Shown piece after piece: positions 18,203 to 28,525 of a stretch of 64,000 bases of DNA; position 1 is the first letter of the stretch; the number at the start of each line of letters is the position of its first letter. The notes under the pieces were generated by a model, which ran no database searches, was not told the origin of the DNA, and saw only the letters and a program-made list of their open reading frames with translations. Origin of the DNA: Sporothrix humicola (taxonomy: Eukaryota; Ascomycota; Sordariomycetes; Ophiostomatales; Ophiostomataceae); assembly GCA_021396245.1 (NCBI GenBank), contig WNYE01000006.1, positions 248,001 through 312,000 of the forward strand, in the 5' to 3' direction. The position numbers were made by a program, and so were the translations under genes.

Positions 18203-20212
18203 TTATGCCTGCTGTTGCCACGCTTCTCTTGGCTTTCCACACGAGCCGCACGTGGTGTGCTTTCGGCTCATGTTTGTCCAGCACATGGTGCACATCCACG
18301 TGGACGATGCGGGAGCAGCCGAGGACGACGCCTGTGAAGACGACGAGAACGAGGATGATGGAGGGCGTGATTGTGACTGCGACTGCGGCCGAGGCGGCAT
18401 AGTTGGCGGCGGTGGTGCCGGCCTGTGTTTTGCCAGGACTTTGGCAATGGTTGAGCTGGTAATCGAGCTGCCACTGGCGCCGCTTGCACCACTGGCACTG
18501 CTGACAACACTGTCTGCACCGCTGCCAAACGTTGCTGGCGGAGGCGACCGAGGCCGGGCCCGCGAGCTTGTCGATGTCATGGACGAGACGGAGCCGCCCC
18601 GCGTTGAGGGCGTAAACCTAACCTGCTTCTTGACGCGCGGCTTCTTGTGCGACTGACCGGAATGACGCATGGCTGATGCACGGGATGAAGCGGCAGCGGC
18701 GGCGTTGGTGGCTGCCTGAGAGCGCCGAGGCGGTGCTGAGGCTGGCGGAGGGGGTGCTGGGCGATGGGCCAGCGGAGGAGGCGGTTGCGAGTGACGATAT
18801 GATGACGATGGCGGACGACTGTCTCTGGCGACTTCCTTTGGAGGCGAGGACGACGAGGCTTTCTCCACACCACATGCATCACAGACCAAATAAGTACTGG
18901 GATTGTGCAGTGTGCAGATGCTGCAAGTCCAGCCGCGGTTAGAAGACGAGGACGAGGAAGACGAGAGGGTGGGTGGAGCTGCAGAACTGGAGCTTGACCG
19001 TGGCCGCGAGCCGGAGCTGAGCATGGCCGGCTTGGGAGCTGGCGGAGGGGGTGCTGGGCGGCGTGTAACTGCCTTTGGTGGTGGAGGCATGCTGGTAGGG
19101 CGTGCCTGTGCTTGTGTCGGTGGGGGCGGCGCTGGGCGACGATGCTGAGGTGGCGGTCCTCTTGGCGGGTCGACATCCATGGCGTCGACGTCGATGATAA
19201 TAGGCGAAGCGGAGCTGCTCCCACGCTGTGAAGTCCTGGATGTCGCCGGAGGAGACAACCACCCACCGCTGCCCTCGGGACGCTCGGCTGTCGGCGGCAC
19301 ATACCGGTCACCGAGTCTCTGCTTCTCGTCTTCTTGAACTAGTTCCCACAGGGCCTGGGCAATGGCCGCGTCGTTGGCGGCGTCTTCTTCGGCCTGTGTT
19401 CGGAATCCGTTGCGGGCGGCCTGGTCGGCCAGCCATTTCCGCGTCTGGTCGCTGTACTGCGGTCCGTCAGTGGCACATCCTCGCATCGTTTCGGGCGTGT
19501 GACTGTTCCGTCGGGCAACGGCATCAGCGACAGTGCTCCGCATATCGGTTGGATTTGTAGTCGATCCACCCAGGCGGTGTCCAGTGCTGAACCGCCGTGC
19601 TTGGCGTTCCTTTTCCTTTTCGGCCGCAGCGGCTTTGGCCTGGCGTCTTTCGGCGGCAGCACGAGCCAAACGACGAGCCTCGTCCATGGGGATCGGGCGC
19701 TGTAACTGGTTGGGAGTGGGCGAAGAAGATGACGAGCCGACGGTATACCCGGTGGCACCCCAGTTGTTTGCGCCATTATTGCTGTTGCCACCGCCCAGTC
19801 TGTGCCCCTCCGACAAAAACCCTTCGCCCGTGAACCCCTTGAGAGTCAGGGCCATGTGCTCGTCACGAAGTTGGTTCCAGAGTGCATGAAAAACGGCATC
19901 GTGGGGTCCGTGGACAATATGGGCGAGCTCGTGCAACAGCGTGTCGGCGACCTGTTCCAGAGGCAAAAAGAGCGAAGTGTCGTTTGGGTAGCGCAGCCGC
20001 AGCAGAATCTTCTGGCCCTTGTTGATATTGAGGCCCAGCAGATTGGCCTGGTCTGGGTAGAACTCGGAAAGCTCGCGGACCTTCCATCGACGAGCTCGCA
20101 TCAGTGGCTTGACGAGCGAGGCCACGCGGCGGAGCAGGTGCAGGGCGTCCGCCGCGCGCGGGAAATCGCGGAGGTGCGAGTAGGCGAGGACGACGGGGTC
20201 GTGTTCCGGCAT
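18203..20212 (-). CDS. WSS1: Wss1-like WLM-domain metalloprotease with RanBP2 zinc fingers
   Basis: The open frame continues upstream, but MPEHDPVVLAYSHLRDFP is the family start (ATG at 20212), giving 669 residues. The WLM domain spans about residues 1-150 with zinc motif HELAHIVHGPHD (His94, Glu95, His98) and LNINKGQKILLRLR. The middle is long, disordered and Pro/Ser-rich. SPIIIDVDAMDVD near residue 340 looks like a SUMO-interacting motif. Two RanBP2-type zinc fingers follow: WTCSICTLHNPSTYLVCDAC (about residues 425-448) and WMCTMCWTNMSRKHTTCGSC at the C-terminus. Wss1 cleaves DNA-protein crosslinks and acts with SUMO and Cdc48. The low-complexity middle and two fingers make it much longer than yeast Wss1 (about 270 residues). 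Confidence 0.9.
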   Translation of the reverse strand: MPEHDPVVLAYSHLRDFPRAADALHLLRRVASLVKPLMRARRWKVRELSEFYPDQANLLGLNINKGQKILLRLRYPNDTSLFLPLEQVADTLLHELAHIVHGPHDAVFHALWNQLRDEHMALTLKGFTGEGFLSEGHRLGGGNSNNGANNWGATGYTVGSSSSSPTPNQLQRPIPMDEARRLARAAAERRQAKAAAAEKEKERQARRFSTGHRLGGSTTNPTDMRSTVADAVARRNSHTPETMRGCATDGPQYSDQTRKWLADQAARNGFRTQAEEDAANDAAIAQALWELVQEDEKQRLGDRYVPPTAERPEGSGGWLSPPATSRTSQRGSSSASPIIIDVDAMDVDPPRGPPPQHRRPAPPPPTQAQARPTSMPPPPKAVTRRPAPPPPAPKPAMLSSGSRPRSSSSSAAPPTLSSSSSSSSNRGWTCSICTLHNPSTYLVCDACGVEKASSSSPPKEVARDSRPPSSSYRHSQPPPPLAHRPAPPPPASAPPRRSQAATNAAAAASSRASAMRHSGQSHKKPRVKKQVRFTPSTRGGSVSSMTSTSSRARPRSPPPATFGSGADSVVSSASGASGASGSSITSSTIAKVLAKHRPAPPPPTMPPRPQSQSQSRPPSSSFSSSSQASSSAAPASSTWMCTMCWTNMSRKHTTCGSCGKPREAWQQQA

Positions 20213-21996
20213 TGTGGCGGATGATGTTGTGAGAGGAGGGAGTGAGAAGAGGAAGAAAGGGGGAAGGGGAAGAGAGAAGAGAAAGGGGAGGAGGGAAGAA
20301 GCCCAAAGGCGACGAAGAGGAAGGAGTGAAGTTGAGCGTGGCAGGCAGCAGGATTTAAGGTTGATAAGGCTGAAGACGTAGTGCAAGCGCGCTGTAGTAC
20401 GCTGTAATAACGCTGGCTAAGCACGCTATTGCACTTAGAGAAGATTGAATGTCATCATGGAAGATGGTTCAAAGTAAGTGAGGAAAGCGTAAATAAGATT
20501 TATAAGGAGGCTGAAAGGTCCGGAGCACGATGGAAACAATGATGGATATCACAAAGAGAAAGCGTCGTATGCAAGGCCGAATGTTTCGAGTGCCTGACCG
20601 ACGTCAACCAAACAAAAGGGAGATCTGCTAAAAAAAATAGTGGACCACTGGAAGGCGGTGTTAGCGTGTCGGCCGTGTCAACGCCGCTAGCGTGCGGCAG
20701 GTTAGGCTCTATTCACCGTTTTTAGGGAGGCGCGGTCGGCAGCTAGAAACGGCTGTCCACGTCACTGTCACTGGCGGTGCCTTCTTGGCGGACGATGAAA
20801 GGACCAAAGAAAAGGAAAAAGAAAAAGAAAAGAGGCTTCAAGATTGATAAACAGACAAAGTGAGGAGAACGAGAGGGCACGGACAGGGTACAACAATGTG
20901 ACGCAAGCTGTCAGGCGGCTCTGGAGAGACGGCAAGATCAAAGATGAAGCGTGTTACACGACCGCTGTGTTGGACAGAGATTGAGAAATGAAGAGAGACG
21001 ACGCGGAGGACACCAGAATACGCGTGATGCGTAATTTTCTGGGAGACTGATGATTTGTTTGTCTGGCTGTGATCAAAGGTGGCGGTTTTTGTTTCTTCAT
21101 TGGGCGAGCAGCAGGGCTGCTAATCCCACTGTAAATCCAGGGACCTGGAGCTAACAGGGGGCACAAGGGCAGACAACGGGCACAGCCTCGTGCTTTCTAA
21201 GAACAGATAGAGACAAAAAGTCCGAAGGGTGTTAGCGGGGTGTTGTTGGCCTCCGTCATTGCCGTGGTTTCCCAAATAGGAAATCCTGTTAGTTGCACAT
21301 GTTCTTTCCTTTTCCTGCATCTTGCAATCCTGTGAAAAGGGGCAACGGCTGGTCGTTTCTTGTCTTTTCCTCTTCAACCTGTCATCTACTCTTTGATCTC
21401 TGTGGCACGGCTTGTCCAACGACAACGACACACCGACCCCAGAAACGGACAGAAACAGTTGAACAGCCGACGCGCGGCGACACAGCACACAAGCCAGCAT
21501 GCACGATGCACAAATACTCCCGTGGACCAGTGGACAAAAGCTTTGGTAGGACATTCTGAAAGGACAAGCCTCAAACTTAGGCTGAATTGACGATTGCGTT
21601 TTTAGTCTGGGGCACGGTACGGCAGACAAAGTCAAAACGACGGTTCTGGATCGCAGATCACGGGCCAAGCAGCCAAGCAGCATCAGACGAACGGGCATTA
21701 CGACGCACACAAATCGAGAAGATGAGAAAAGATGAATCCTTTTTCTATGTACCGATGGAGAAAAGACGCAAAGTCAAGTTGACCCGAGGCAAAAAACGAG
21801 AAATGACAAAAAATATGACGAAAGAAGTGACAAAAATGGTATGCACAAAGAAAAACAGGTCCTCCTACCCGAAGAGAGGCCATGAAAATATAAGAAATGA
21901 AAAAAAGAAAGATAACAAAACAGGCACAATAACCGGAATACCCAATATCCTTATCCTAGACGCAATTTTATCCCAATCACATCACCCCGTCGCCCA
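20213..21996. other. Intergenic between WLM protease and aspartyl protease genes
   Basis: The first 150 bases are purine-rich on + (C/T-rich leader of the WLM gene). From about 20800 to 21960 the + strand is generally A/G-rich with no recognisable product. The frames at 21120-21710 (-) and 21587-22081 (+) show no motif and are not called. Confidence 0.45.
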
Positions 21997-23523
21997 TTAC
22001 ACCGCCTTCTGCGCAAAGCCGAGCTGGTTGTTGCCGCCGTGGAAGACGACAAACTGGCTCTTGAGGAAGACGTCGCCGTAAATGGCAAACGGCAGGCCGG
22101 ACGACGACTGGATGCCGCCAAAGCACAAGCCCGACTTGCTGTTGGGCACGCCGTCGACGGGCGCAAAGTTGATGAGCTCGCCGGGCACGACGGCGTTGTA
22201 CGTGCCGATGGCGAGCGTGATGGCGGGCAGCGTCTCGTTGCAGTTGAAGACGATGCCGCCGGCGTCTTGTCTGTCCTGGGCCGAGGGGACCTGCTTGTAG
22301 TAGGCGGTTACGATGTTGTCGGGTAAAAACAGCAGGGTGGTGCCGGTGTCGACAATGGCCTGGTGCGGGGCATTGGTGATGGCCGTGGCCGAGGTGGTGT
22401 TGCCGACGGCGAAGCCGCCCGACTCGAACTGCCAGAAGCCCTGGGAGACGTTGGCGTTGATAAACGATAGGCTGCCGTCAAACTCGGACGTGTCGATGAA
22501 GCCAAAGTTGTAATTGCCGGCTGCAGGGGGTTAGCAGAAGAACAGAAGAACTGAAGAACAATGGGAATGAATACTGGGACTGGGGAACTTACCCTCCTCC
22601 TTCTTCAGGTTGGCGGTGAAGAGGGGCATGGCCAGGTCGGCCATGGCGTTAGAGAAGAACGTCTTTTGCGGCGTCGGGCTGACCTGGTTGATCGTGTCCA
22701 TGGCCAGGCCCAGCAGGCCGGACGACGCCGTGTCTGACGTAAACGACGACGACACGTTGGTGGCCGACTCGACGGCCTGGTTCTGGACGGTGACGCCGCC
22801 GATGCTCACCGTGTCCAGATACACGTTGCCCGCCGAGGTGCTCCTGTCGCCGTAGCTGATTTTCCACGTCGCGCCCTCCAGCCGCTTGGCCGTCGAGCTG
22901 GCGGAAATGTTGTACAGTGTCTGGCCGTTTTGCTGGTTGCGCGGCGTCTCGCTGCTAAACACCCACAGGTCCGACGAGCCCGTGTCAAAGTCGAGGTTGA
23001 GCGTCTGCGGCGGCGTGCCAATGCTGACTTGTGCCAGGTACTCCCTGTCGAACTGCTGCGGGATGGCGGGCACAGAGCTCTGGCCCGACGACGCTGATGA
23101 ATTACCGCTGCCGGTGGAGCCCCCAGAGCCGCTGCCGCTGCCCGAGTTGCTACCGTTGCCGTTCCCCGTACCGGTTCCACTGCTGCCCGAGCTTCCGGTG
23201 CTGCCACTCAAGAGGCCCAGCGCCTGCAGCAGCTCTTCGAGAATAAGCAGCAGCTCTGGCGGAATGTCGACGCCAAACTTGGTATAGGCTCGGGCGACGG
23301 CACGCGGGCCACGGCCCTGCTTGATGAATCCGGCGTTGTGGACCTGCGGCGCGCGGAAGGTGTGGCCGCCAAAGACGGACACCTGGAGCTGGTCCTTTGT
23401 GATGATGAGGTTCTGGGTGGCCGTTGGGAACTTGAGCTTCTGCTCAATGGCCGCCGCCTGCGCGCCCTGCGTGAGGGCCAAGAGGGATGCTGCCAGAGCA
23501 GCCGACGAGGACGAGAACTTCAT
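21997..23523 (-). CDS. Secreted aspartyl protease (pepsin family A1)
   Basis: Two exons, 23523-22593 and 22520-21997, flank a 72-base intron (GTAAGT, branch CTGCTAAC, acceptor CTGCAG) and encode 484 residues. A signal peptide (MKFSSSSAALAASLLALTQG, cleavage near residue 23) is followed by a propeptide. The mature part begins around FDREYLAQVSIGTPPQ. The catalytic aspartates are in DFDTGSSDLW (Asp180) and AIVDTGTTLLF (Asp368). The flap tyrosine is in WKISYGDRS. An unusual Gly/Ser/Asn-rich spacer of about 55 residues sits between propeptide and catalytic core. No C-terminal GPI signal is seen; the end ...QLGFAQKAV is that of a soluble extracellular penicillopepsin-like enzyme. Confidence 0.94.
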
Positions 23524-25974
23524 GGTGGGTAGTGAGAGGATGAGAGTATGAGGGGAGAAAATAATGAGAGAAGAACGAAGAAAAGGTCCAGCTGGGGACG
23601 TCGAGGTATCAAAAGAATGGAATAAAAAAAGAGAATAAAAGGACAGACGAGAAGGGAAATATAAGAAGATAAAGGAAAGAAGATAATATAAAGAGAAGGA
23701 GAGAAAGAAAGAGGCAATCGCCAAGACCAGCCAAGAAACAGAAAACAAGAGATTGATGAAAACAAAAAGAGGAAAAGAGATCAGGAGGAGACAAGAGGAG
23801 GCATAAGGAAAGAGAAAATAAAGTGAAAAAGAGGAGAAGAAGGGAAAGGGAGAAAAAAAGAGAAAACGAAAAACGAGCCAAGATGGCAAAAAGAAAAAGA
23901 GAAACGGGAGCACAGAATAGAAAAGGGAACGAGAGTAGGAGAGAGACCAAGAGTGAAAGTGCAAAGACAGGGGACAGGGGACGGAGCGAGCACAGCAGGA
24001 TCGACAAGGCCCAGAGGGGGCCAGAGCTTCCGAGGGTAAAGAGGAGATGCAAAGACACAAAAAGACACAGAAGTGATGAGAGTACTCTGAACTACAGGTT
24101 GACAGGCGACAGGAGACAGACAAGAAAGACTGCAAACATTCGGGTTCTTGGTTTTTCTTGTCCCATGGCCTTGGCCAGGCCATCTGGCCGTCTTTCTGAT
24201 GACTTTGGACCGTCGATGTCGGCCGTTGTTCATGCACTTTTACGAACATGTCTTCAGTAGAGAGAATTGTCATTTTGTGCCCAGAAAGGGCCCCAGAAAA
24301 GATGGCAAGGACTGAATTGGCTGTGTCTACATGAAGAGCGGCTGCTTGTTTCATCGAAACGACCACTCTAATAAGGAGTTAAAAAAGACCAAAAAGAAGA
24401 GCGGCAGTGAAAGCCAAGACTTGCTGCTATTAGTTAATATGGCAGTTCCCTGTGTGTGTGAGTGAGAGTGTTGTTGAGAGTGAAGTAGAGTGAAAGTGGG
24501 TCACGATATGCGTGTAAGTGGCAGTTTGTGTGGGAAGCCAAAGTCCTCGAAAAGGTCCTCAAGAAAGGTGAACCAAAGAGAGAAAGAATCAAATAAAGAG
24601 AAGTGCAGTGAAAACACAGGGATGTATTCTTGACAGGGGTCTTGACGACAAATACAAAAATGCTTGGCTTTCTGCTGCCGGGCCGAGAGGATTGCGAGAC
24701 ACGACAAGGCGGCGATCATTTATGGGAAATATCTGTAACAGAGGGAGGAGGGGCAAAAAGAGAACAAAAAAGAGAACATAAGCCGTTTCTGGTAGACAGA
24801 CGTGATGTGATTTACAAAAGAAAAGAGGCAGCAAGAGGCAAACTAATTAATGCGAAGAAAAAGACGAACATGTGGACAAGCTGCAAATGAAAAAGAGGCA
24901 ACGAAATAGATTGGACATGAGATTGACGAGCAGAGATGTACAGATTTAGATAGATATTGTCGCGAACAGATGGAATGACGTCGGCGAGAGTTGGAGAAAG
25001 AGAAGGAAGCAGAGCCTCCACATGACAGTGTTACAGCGTAAAGTGCTTGTAAAGTTAAAGTCTTATCCCCATGCCAACATTCTGCTCAGACACTGCCTTG
25101 TCCAGACCCTTGCACTGCTGTTTGGCCGTGCATCCGACAAACCAAGCATAAAATGCTTTGGGACGAAGGACAGGGTAAGCAGGGATGACAGCAAAAGAGG
25201 GGAGGGAAAGAGAAAAAGAAGGACAGAAAGAAGAACATGGTTTGGATGTGATGAAAACACAGCCACAACAGATCTTGAGGCGCTCGTCTGACTGGTGTTG
25301 GTTAAATATGTGCTCTCTTTTCATGATAAAAGTGTCTGCAAAAAGAATATTGTGAAAAGAATACTGTTTATGATTGAATATAAGCATTGAAGAAAGAAAA
25401 TAATCTCACCTGGTCTTTGCATTTGTGCAAAAGTACATTCAAGACTTCACTTCTCTCGTCCTTCCTTTTTGCCCAATGAGGCTCTTCTGCATTTTGCGAC
25501 AGTTTGGCAGCCCCTGGGCCGTGGGAATTGTGAGGACTGCGAGGGTTTGTGAGGGTTTCTGAAAAACTGTTAGAGGACCATGGCCACCCCCCCCCCACGT
25601 CGATCAGGGAGCCATCATTTATGCTTACCACAAGTTGTGTCAAGTTTGACTTTTGCGCCGCCATGGCAAACATGGTTATGGCCTCTTCTCAGCTGTGGTT
25701 TGTGATTGTGGCGTTTCCTGCCATCTCAATCACATCACATAGGTGGCATAGATGAAGACCTTTCCCTACACCATTTGCTCGTAGAATTTGTGTCGCAAAA
25801 GACAATCGACAAAACAAAAGGCGCATCTCCGTTTTGTGATAATCCCGACTCTAGACTTGAAGGATACCAGCTACCGTTGATGTCCTTTATATGGGACAGC
25901 ACTGCCATTTGCATGCAGAGGCATCCCATTTTCTTGTCGATTGTTGATGCAGCTTTTGTCCAACAATGAGTTGT

Positions 25975-26007
25975 ATTGGCTCGCATTGGCTCGCATTGGC
26001 TCGCATT
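25975..26007. repeat. Decamer tandem repeat ATTGGCTCGC, about 3.3 copies
   Basis: Three perfect copies plus ATT. Each copy contains ATTGG, an inverted CCAAT core. Confidence 0.85.
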
Positions 26008-27477
26008 ATTGGTAAGAATCTTTCAAATGAAGAGGTCATTTTAATAAGCAGTCGATGAACATGATGGGTATACCTGGCTCAATTGATGTGCTTCTCATTC
26101 ACAAGAGCAGCATAGTTCCTAAACAGAGGTGACGTACGCAAGTCTTGTCCTAAAGGCATCTCGACACGAGTGCCAATGTTGTGTAAAAGAGCAAAGCCGG
26201 GACAAGACCAAAGATGAGGCGGTAGATCGAACAATTGGCGAACGGGCGTTGAAGCAGAAAAAGAGTCAAACAAGAGGACAGAGCGATATGGGATGAGACT
26301 AGATGTGGTGATGGATTGAGAACGAATGTTTGGGCCATGTGGGAAAGACAGTTCGTGAGTTGTAAATGGTCTAGACCAGATGCAGATGCAGATTTGTTGA
26401 AGAAATCGAGAGACAGAACAGGAAACCCGACATCGATTGAAAACAATTGCCGAGCAGAACGCACACTGAGACATCATTTCTATTTGCGGATGCTGTTCGT
26501 CATTCACCCGGCCTTCATCCACATGGCTGTCCACATTCTTGCCATGTTTTTGCCGTTGTCTTGGTCGGTCCATTTTCTCATTTCTTTGTAGTGAACAAAG
26601 GTCCGGGCCCGGTGTTCGTGATTTACGTCTTCCGGATGCCGGTTAGGGCCAAATCTTGCTGGTGAATGTGGGTGGTGGCTGCTGTTGGGCGCCCGCTAAT
26701 TCTCCCAATTTGTCGTCCTTGGCAGCACGCTAGAAGCGAGAGCTTACAAGATTACACGCGGGATACGCGCTACACGGGCAGGCAACGCCCCAAAAGCACG
26801 TATGTCAGCCCTGTGCCGGCCGTTAGCGGTGTTTGAGAGACACCCTATTTGGACGTTAGTGCGTCGCTGCGCGAATCGTATGTTGGCCCGCCATCTGTTG
26901 GGAGGACACTCGCCTGATGCGCACCTTCCTGCCCTGCCAAAGTCGGCGTCCGAGATGCACCGCCGTCACATCAACGTCACCTTGAGCTTATTCTTTTGCA
27001 ATCTCGTTGTGCGCTGTGCCCCTCTCCAGCGGTCCCTTTTGTTCTCGTGGCTTTTTTGTTGCTATCCCTCTTTTGTGTTCCTTCTTTTCTCTATTTCATC
27101 CCTTGCCCCTGTCCATCATCTGTCATCTTTGTTCCTCTTTCATTTTGGCTTTTGACTTTTTGACTTCTCACTTCACTTCATTTCTTCTCCCTCATCCATC
27201 TTCCTCAGACCCACGATCTGATAACAAAACAAAACAAAAAAGCAAGATCGATCTACATCGCACAGCAATACCGAAAGCCACGTCTTTGGTGGCGTCATAT
27301 CTACTCATTGTGACACCCGCCGTGTAACTCTCGAGCCTTTTACAATTGGCCTCTTTCTTCCCAGGAAAAACGTCGTCAGCACTGGATTGCCGGCGTCTCC
27401 GTTTACGGACCTCCCCAGTCCCATTTTTTGGATCGTTTTTTGGACCACGCATCGTGACGACAGTCGACGAGGACGTG

Positions 27478-27485
27478 TATATAAA
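27478..27485 (+). promoter_or_regulatory. TATA box, TATATAAA, of the luciferase-domain gene
   Basis: TATATAAA lies 93-100 bases before the ATG at 27578, a typical fungal TATA spacing. Confidence 0.55.
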
Positions 27486-27577
27486 CACGAAGCCGTCCTT
27501 CTGCCTTTTTGGAAAAAGATCTTCCATAACTCGTTTCTGTCCATCATCATCGCCACCTGAATTCACTAGCTTCAACG

Positions 27578-28525
27578 ATGCCGCTCCCGTCGGCTATTGC
27601 CGATCCTCTCGAGGACGCCTTTTACCGCCTTGCCGGCTTTGCCCATACTCGACCGAGATTGTTCACCGCCACATCCGTCTCTGTCGTCGGCCTGCTGCTG
27701 CTCGTCCCACCGGCCGTCCGCTCCTACCGCGGCTACCTTGCCCTGGGTCCCGGCGGCATCCCCCACAACTTGTGGGGATGGATGTTCCAGGGCATCGGCC
27801 AGGCGTTTGCCGTCCGCGACCCGCGGGGCACGGCCGACTTTGAAAAGCCCGACCCGGAGGTGCTGGCCCGCTACGGCGGCAGCGCCCGCGCCCAAAAGTC
27901 GTACCTGGACATTGACACCACTCTGCCGGCCCGCCAGGGTCCACGGCCGACCGTCCCCGGTTACACGGCACCACAGCGGCAAACCACGGACATTGCCTCG
28001 CCCGACAAGGCCAAGGAGACGCGCGAGCGCCAGCAGGCGTTCTTGGCGGCCGTCGCAGCAGCCAACCCGGACATTCTCGAGATCCGGCCCTCCGAGGTCG
28101 AGGGCACGTCGACGCCGGCGCTGTGGGCGAAAAATGCTATTGTTTTGGGCGTGTCCATGTTTGACAAGGACCCGGCATCCTCGTCATCGTCATCATCATC
28201 ATCAAAGAGCGGAAAGAAGTCGGCCAAGAAGTCCACAAATGCCAAGTCCGCCGTCCGCTACGGCCCGGTCGAGATCTGCCATGCCCACCCCGAAGCCAGC
28301 ACCCACATGCAGTTCAGCTTCGGCGATGCGTATTGGGCCGTCAAGGCCGGCTGGGGCGAGCGCCACCTGCTGGCCGGCAGCAAAGCCGCCCGCGTGCCGC
28401 CGACCTACTTGATCGTCTATGCCCCGCGCGACGAGAAGGAGTTCAAGGTCTGGAAGGAGCTGGTCATGGCCGCCGTGCGGTTTTCCGTTGGTGACGACGT
28501 GGACGTCAACGACGCAAAGAAGTGA
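27578..28525 (+). CDS. Membrane-anchored luciferase-domain (DUF5519-type) protein
   Basis: A single exon encodes 315 residues. A hydrophobic segment at about residues 29-49 (TATSVSVVGLLLLVPPAV) is a likely membrane anchor, followed by YLALGPGGIPHNLWGWMFQ. The C-terminal domain has VEICHAHPEASTHMQFS, GWGERHLLAG and PPTYLIVYAPRDEKE. These match the fungal family annotated as luciferase domain (PF17648, DUF5519); the name comes from a similar domain next to a dinoflagellate or fungal enzyme and does not imply light emission. A poly-Ser tract encoded by TCA/TCG repeats and a Lys-rich stretch interrupt the domain near residues 200-225. The biochemical role is unknown. Confidence 0.85.
   Translation: MPLPSAIADPLEDAFYRLAGFAHTRPRLFTATSVSVVGLLLLVPPAVRSYRGYLALGPGGIPHNLWGWMFQGIGQAFAVRDPRGTADFEKPDPEVLARYGGSARAQKSYLDIDTTLPARQGPRPTVPGYTAPQRQTTDIASPDKAKETRERQQAFLAAVAAANPDILEIRPSEVEGTSTPALWAKNAIVLGVSMFDKDPASSSSSSSSSKSGKKSAKKSTNAKSAVRYGPVEICHAHPEASTHMQFSFGDAYWAVKAGWGERHLLAGSKAARVPPTYLIVYAPRDEKEFKVWKELVMAAVRFSVGDDVDVNDAKK

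Larger units (their letters stand above)
23524..27577. other. 4 kb divergent intergenic region, aspartyl protease and luciferase-domain gene
   Basis: No gene recognised. From 23524 to about 24060 the + strand is almost pure A/G, so the protease leader on the minus strand is C/T-rich over more than 500 bases. The middle (24400-26600) has only short frames. A decamer repeat lies at 25975-26007. From about 27000 the + strand turns C/T-rich, as a leader for the gene at 27578. Confidence 0.5.

Noticed and set aside
22531..24366. 611-codon minus frame joining the protease to its upstream region
   Set aside because: The upstream 280 codons are C/T-rich leader translated as Phe/Leu/Ser/Pro; the signal peptide start is at 23523.
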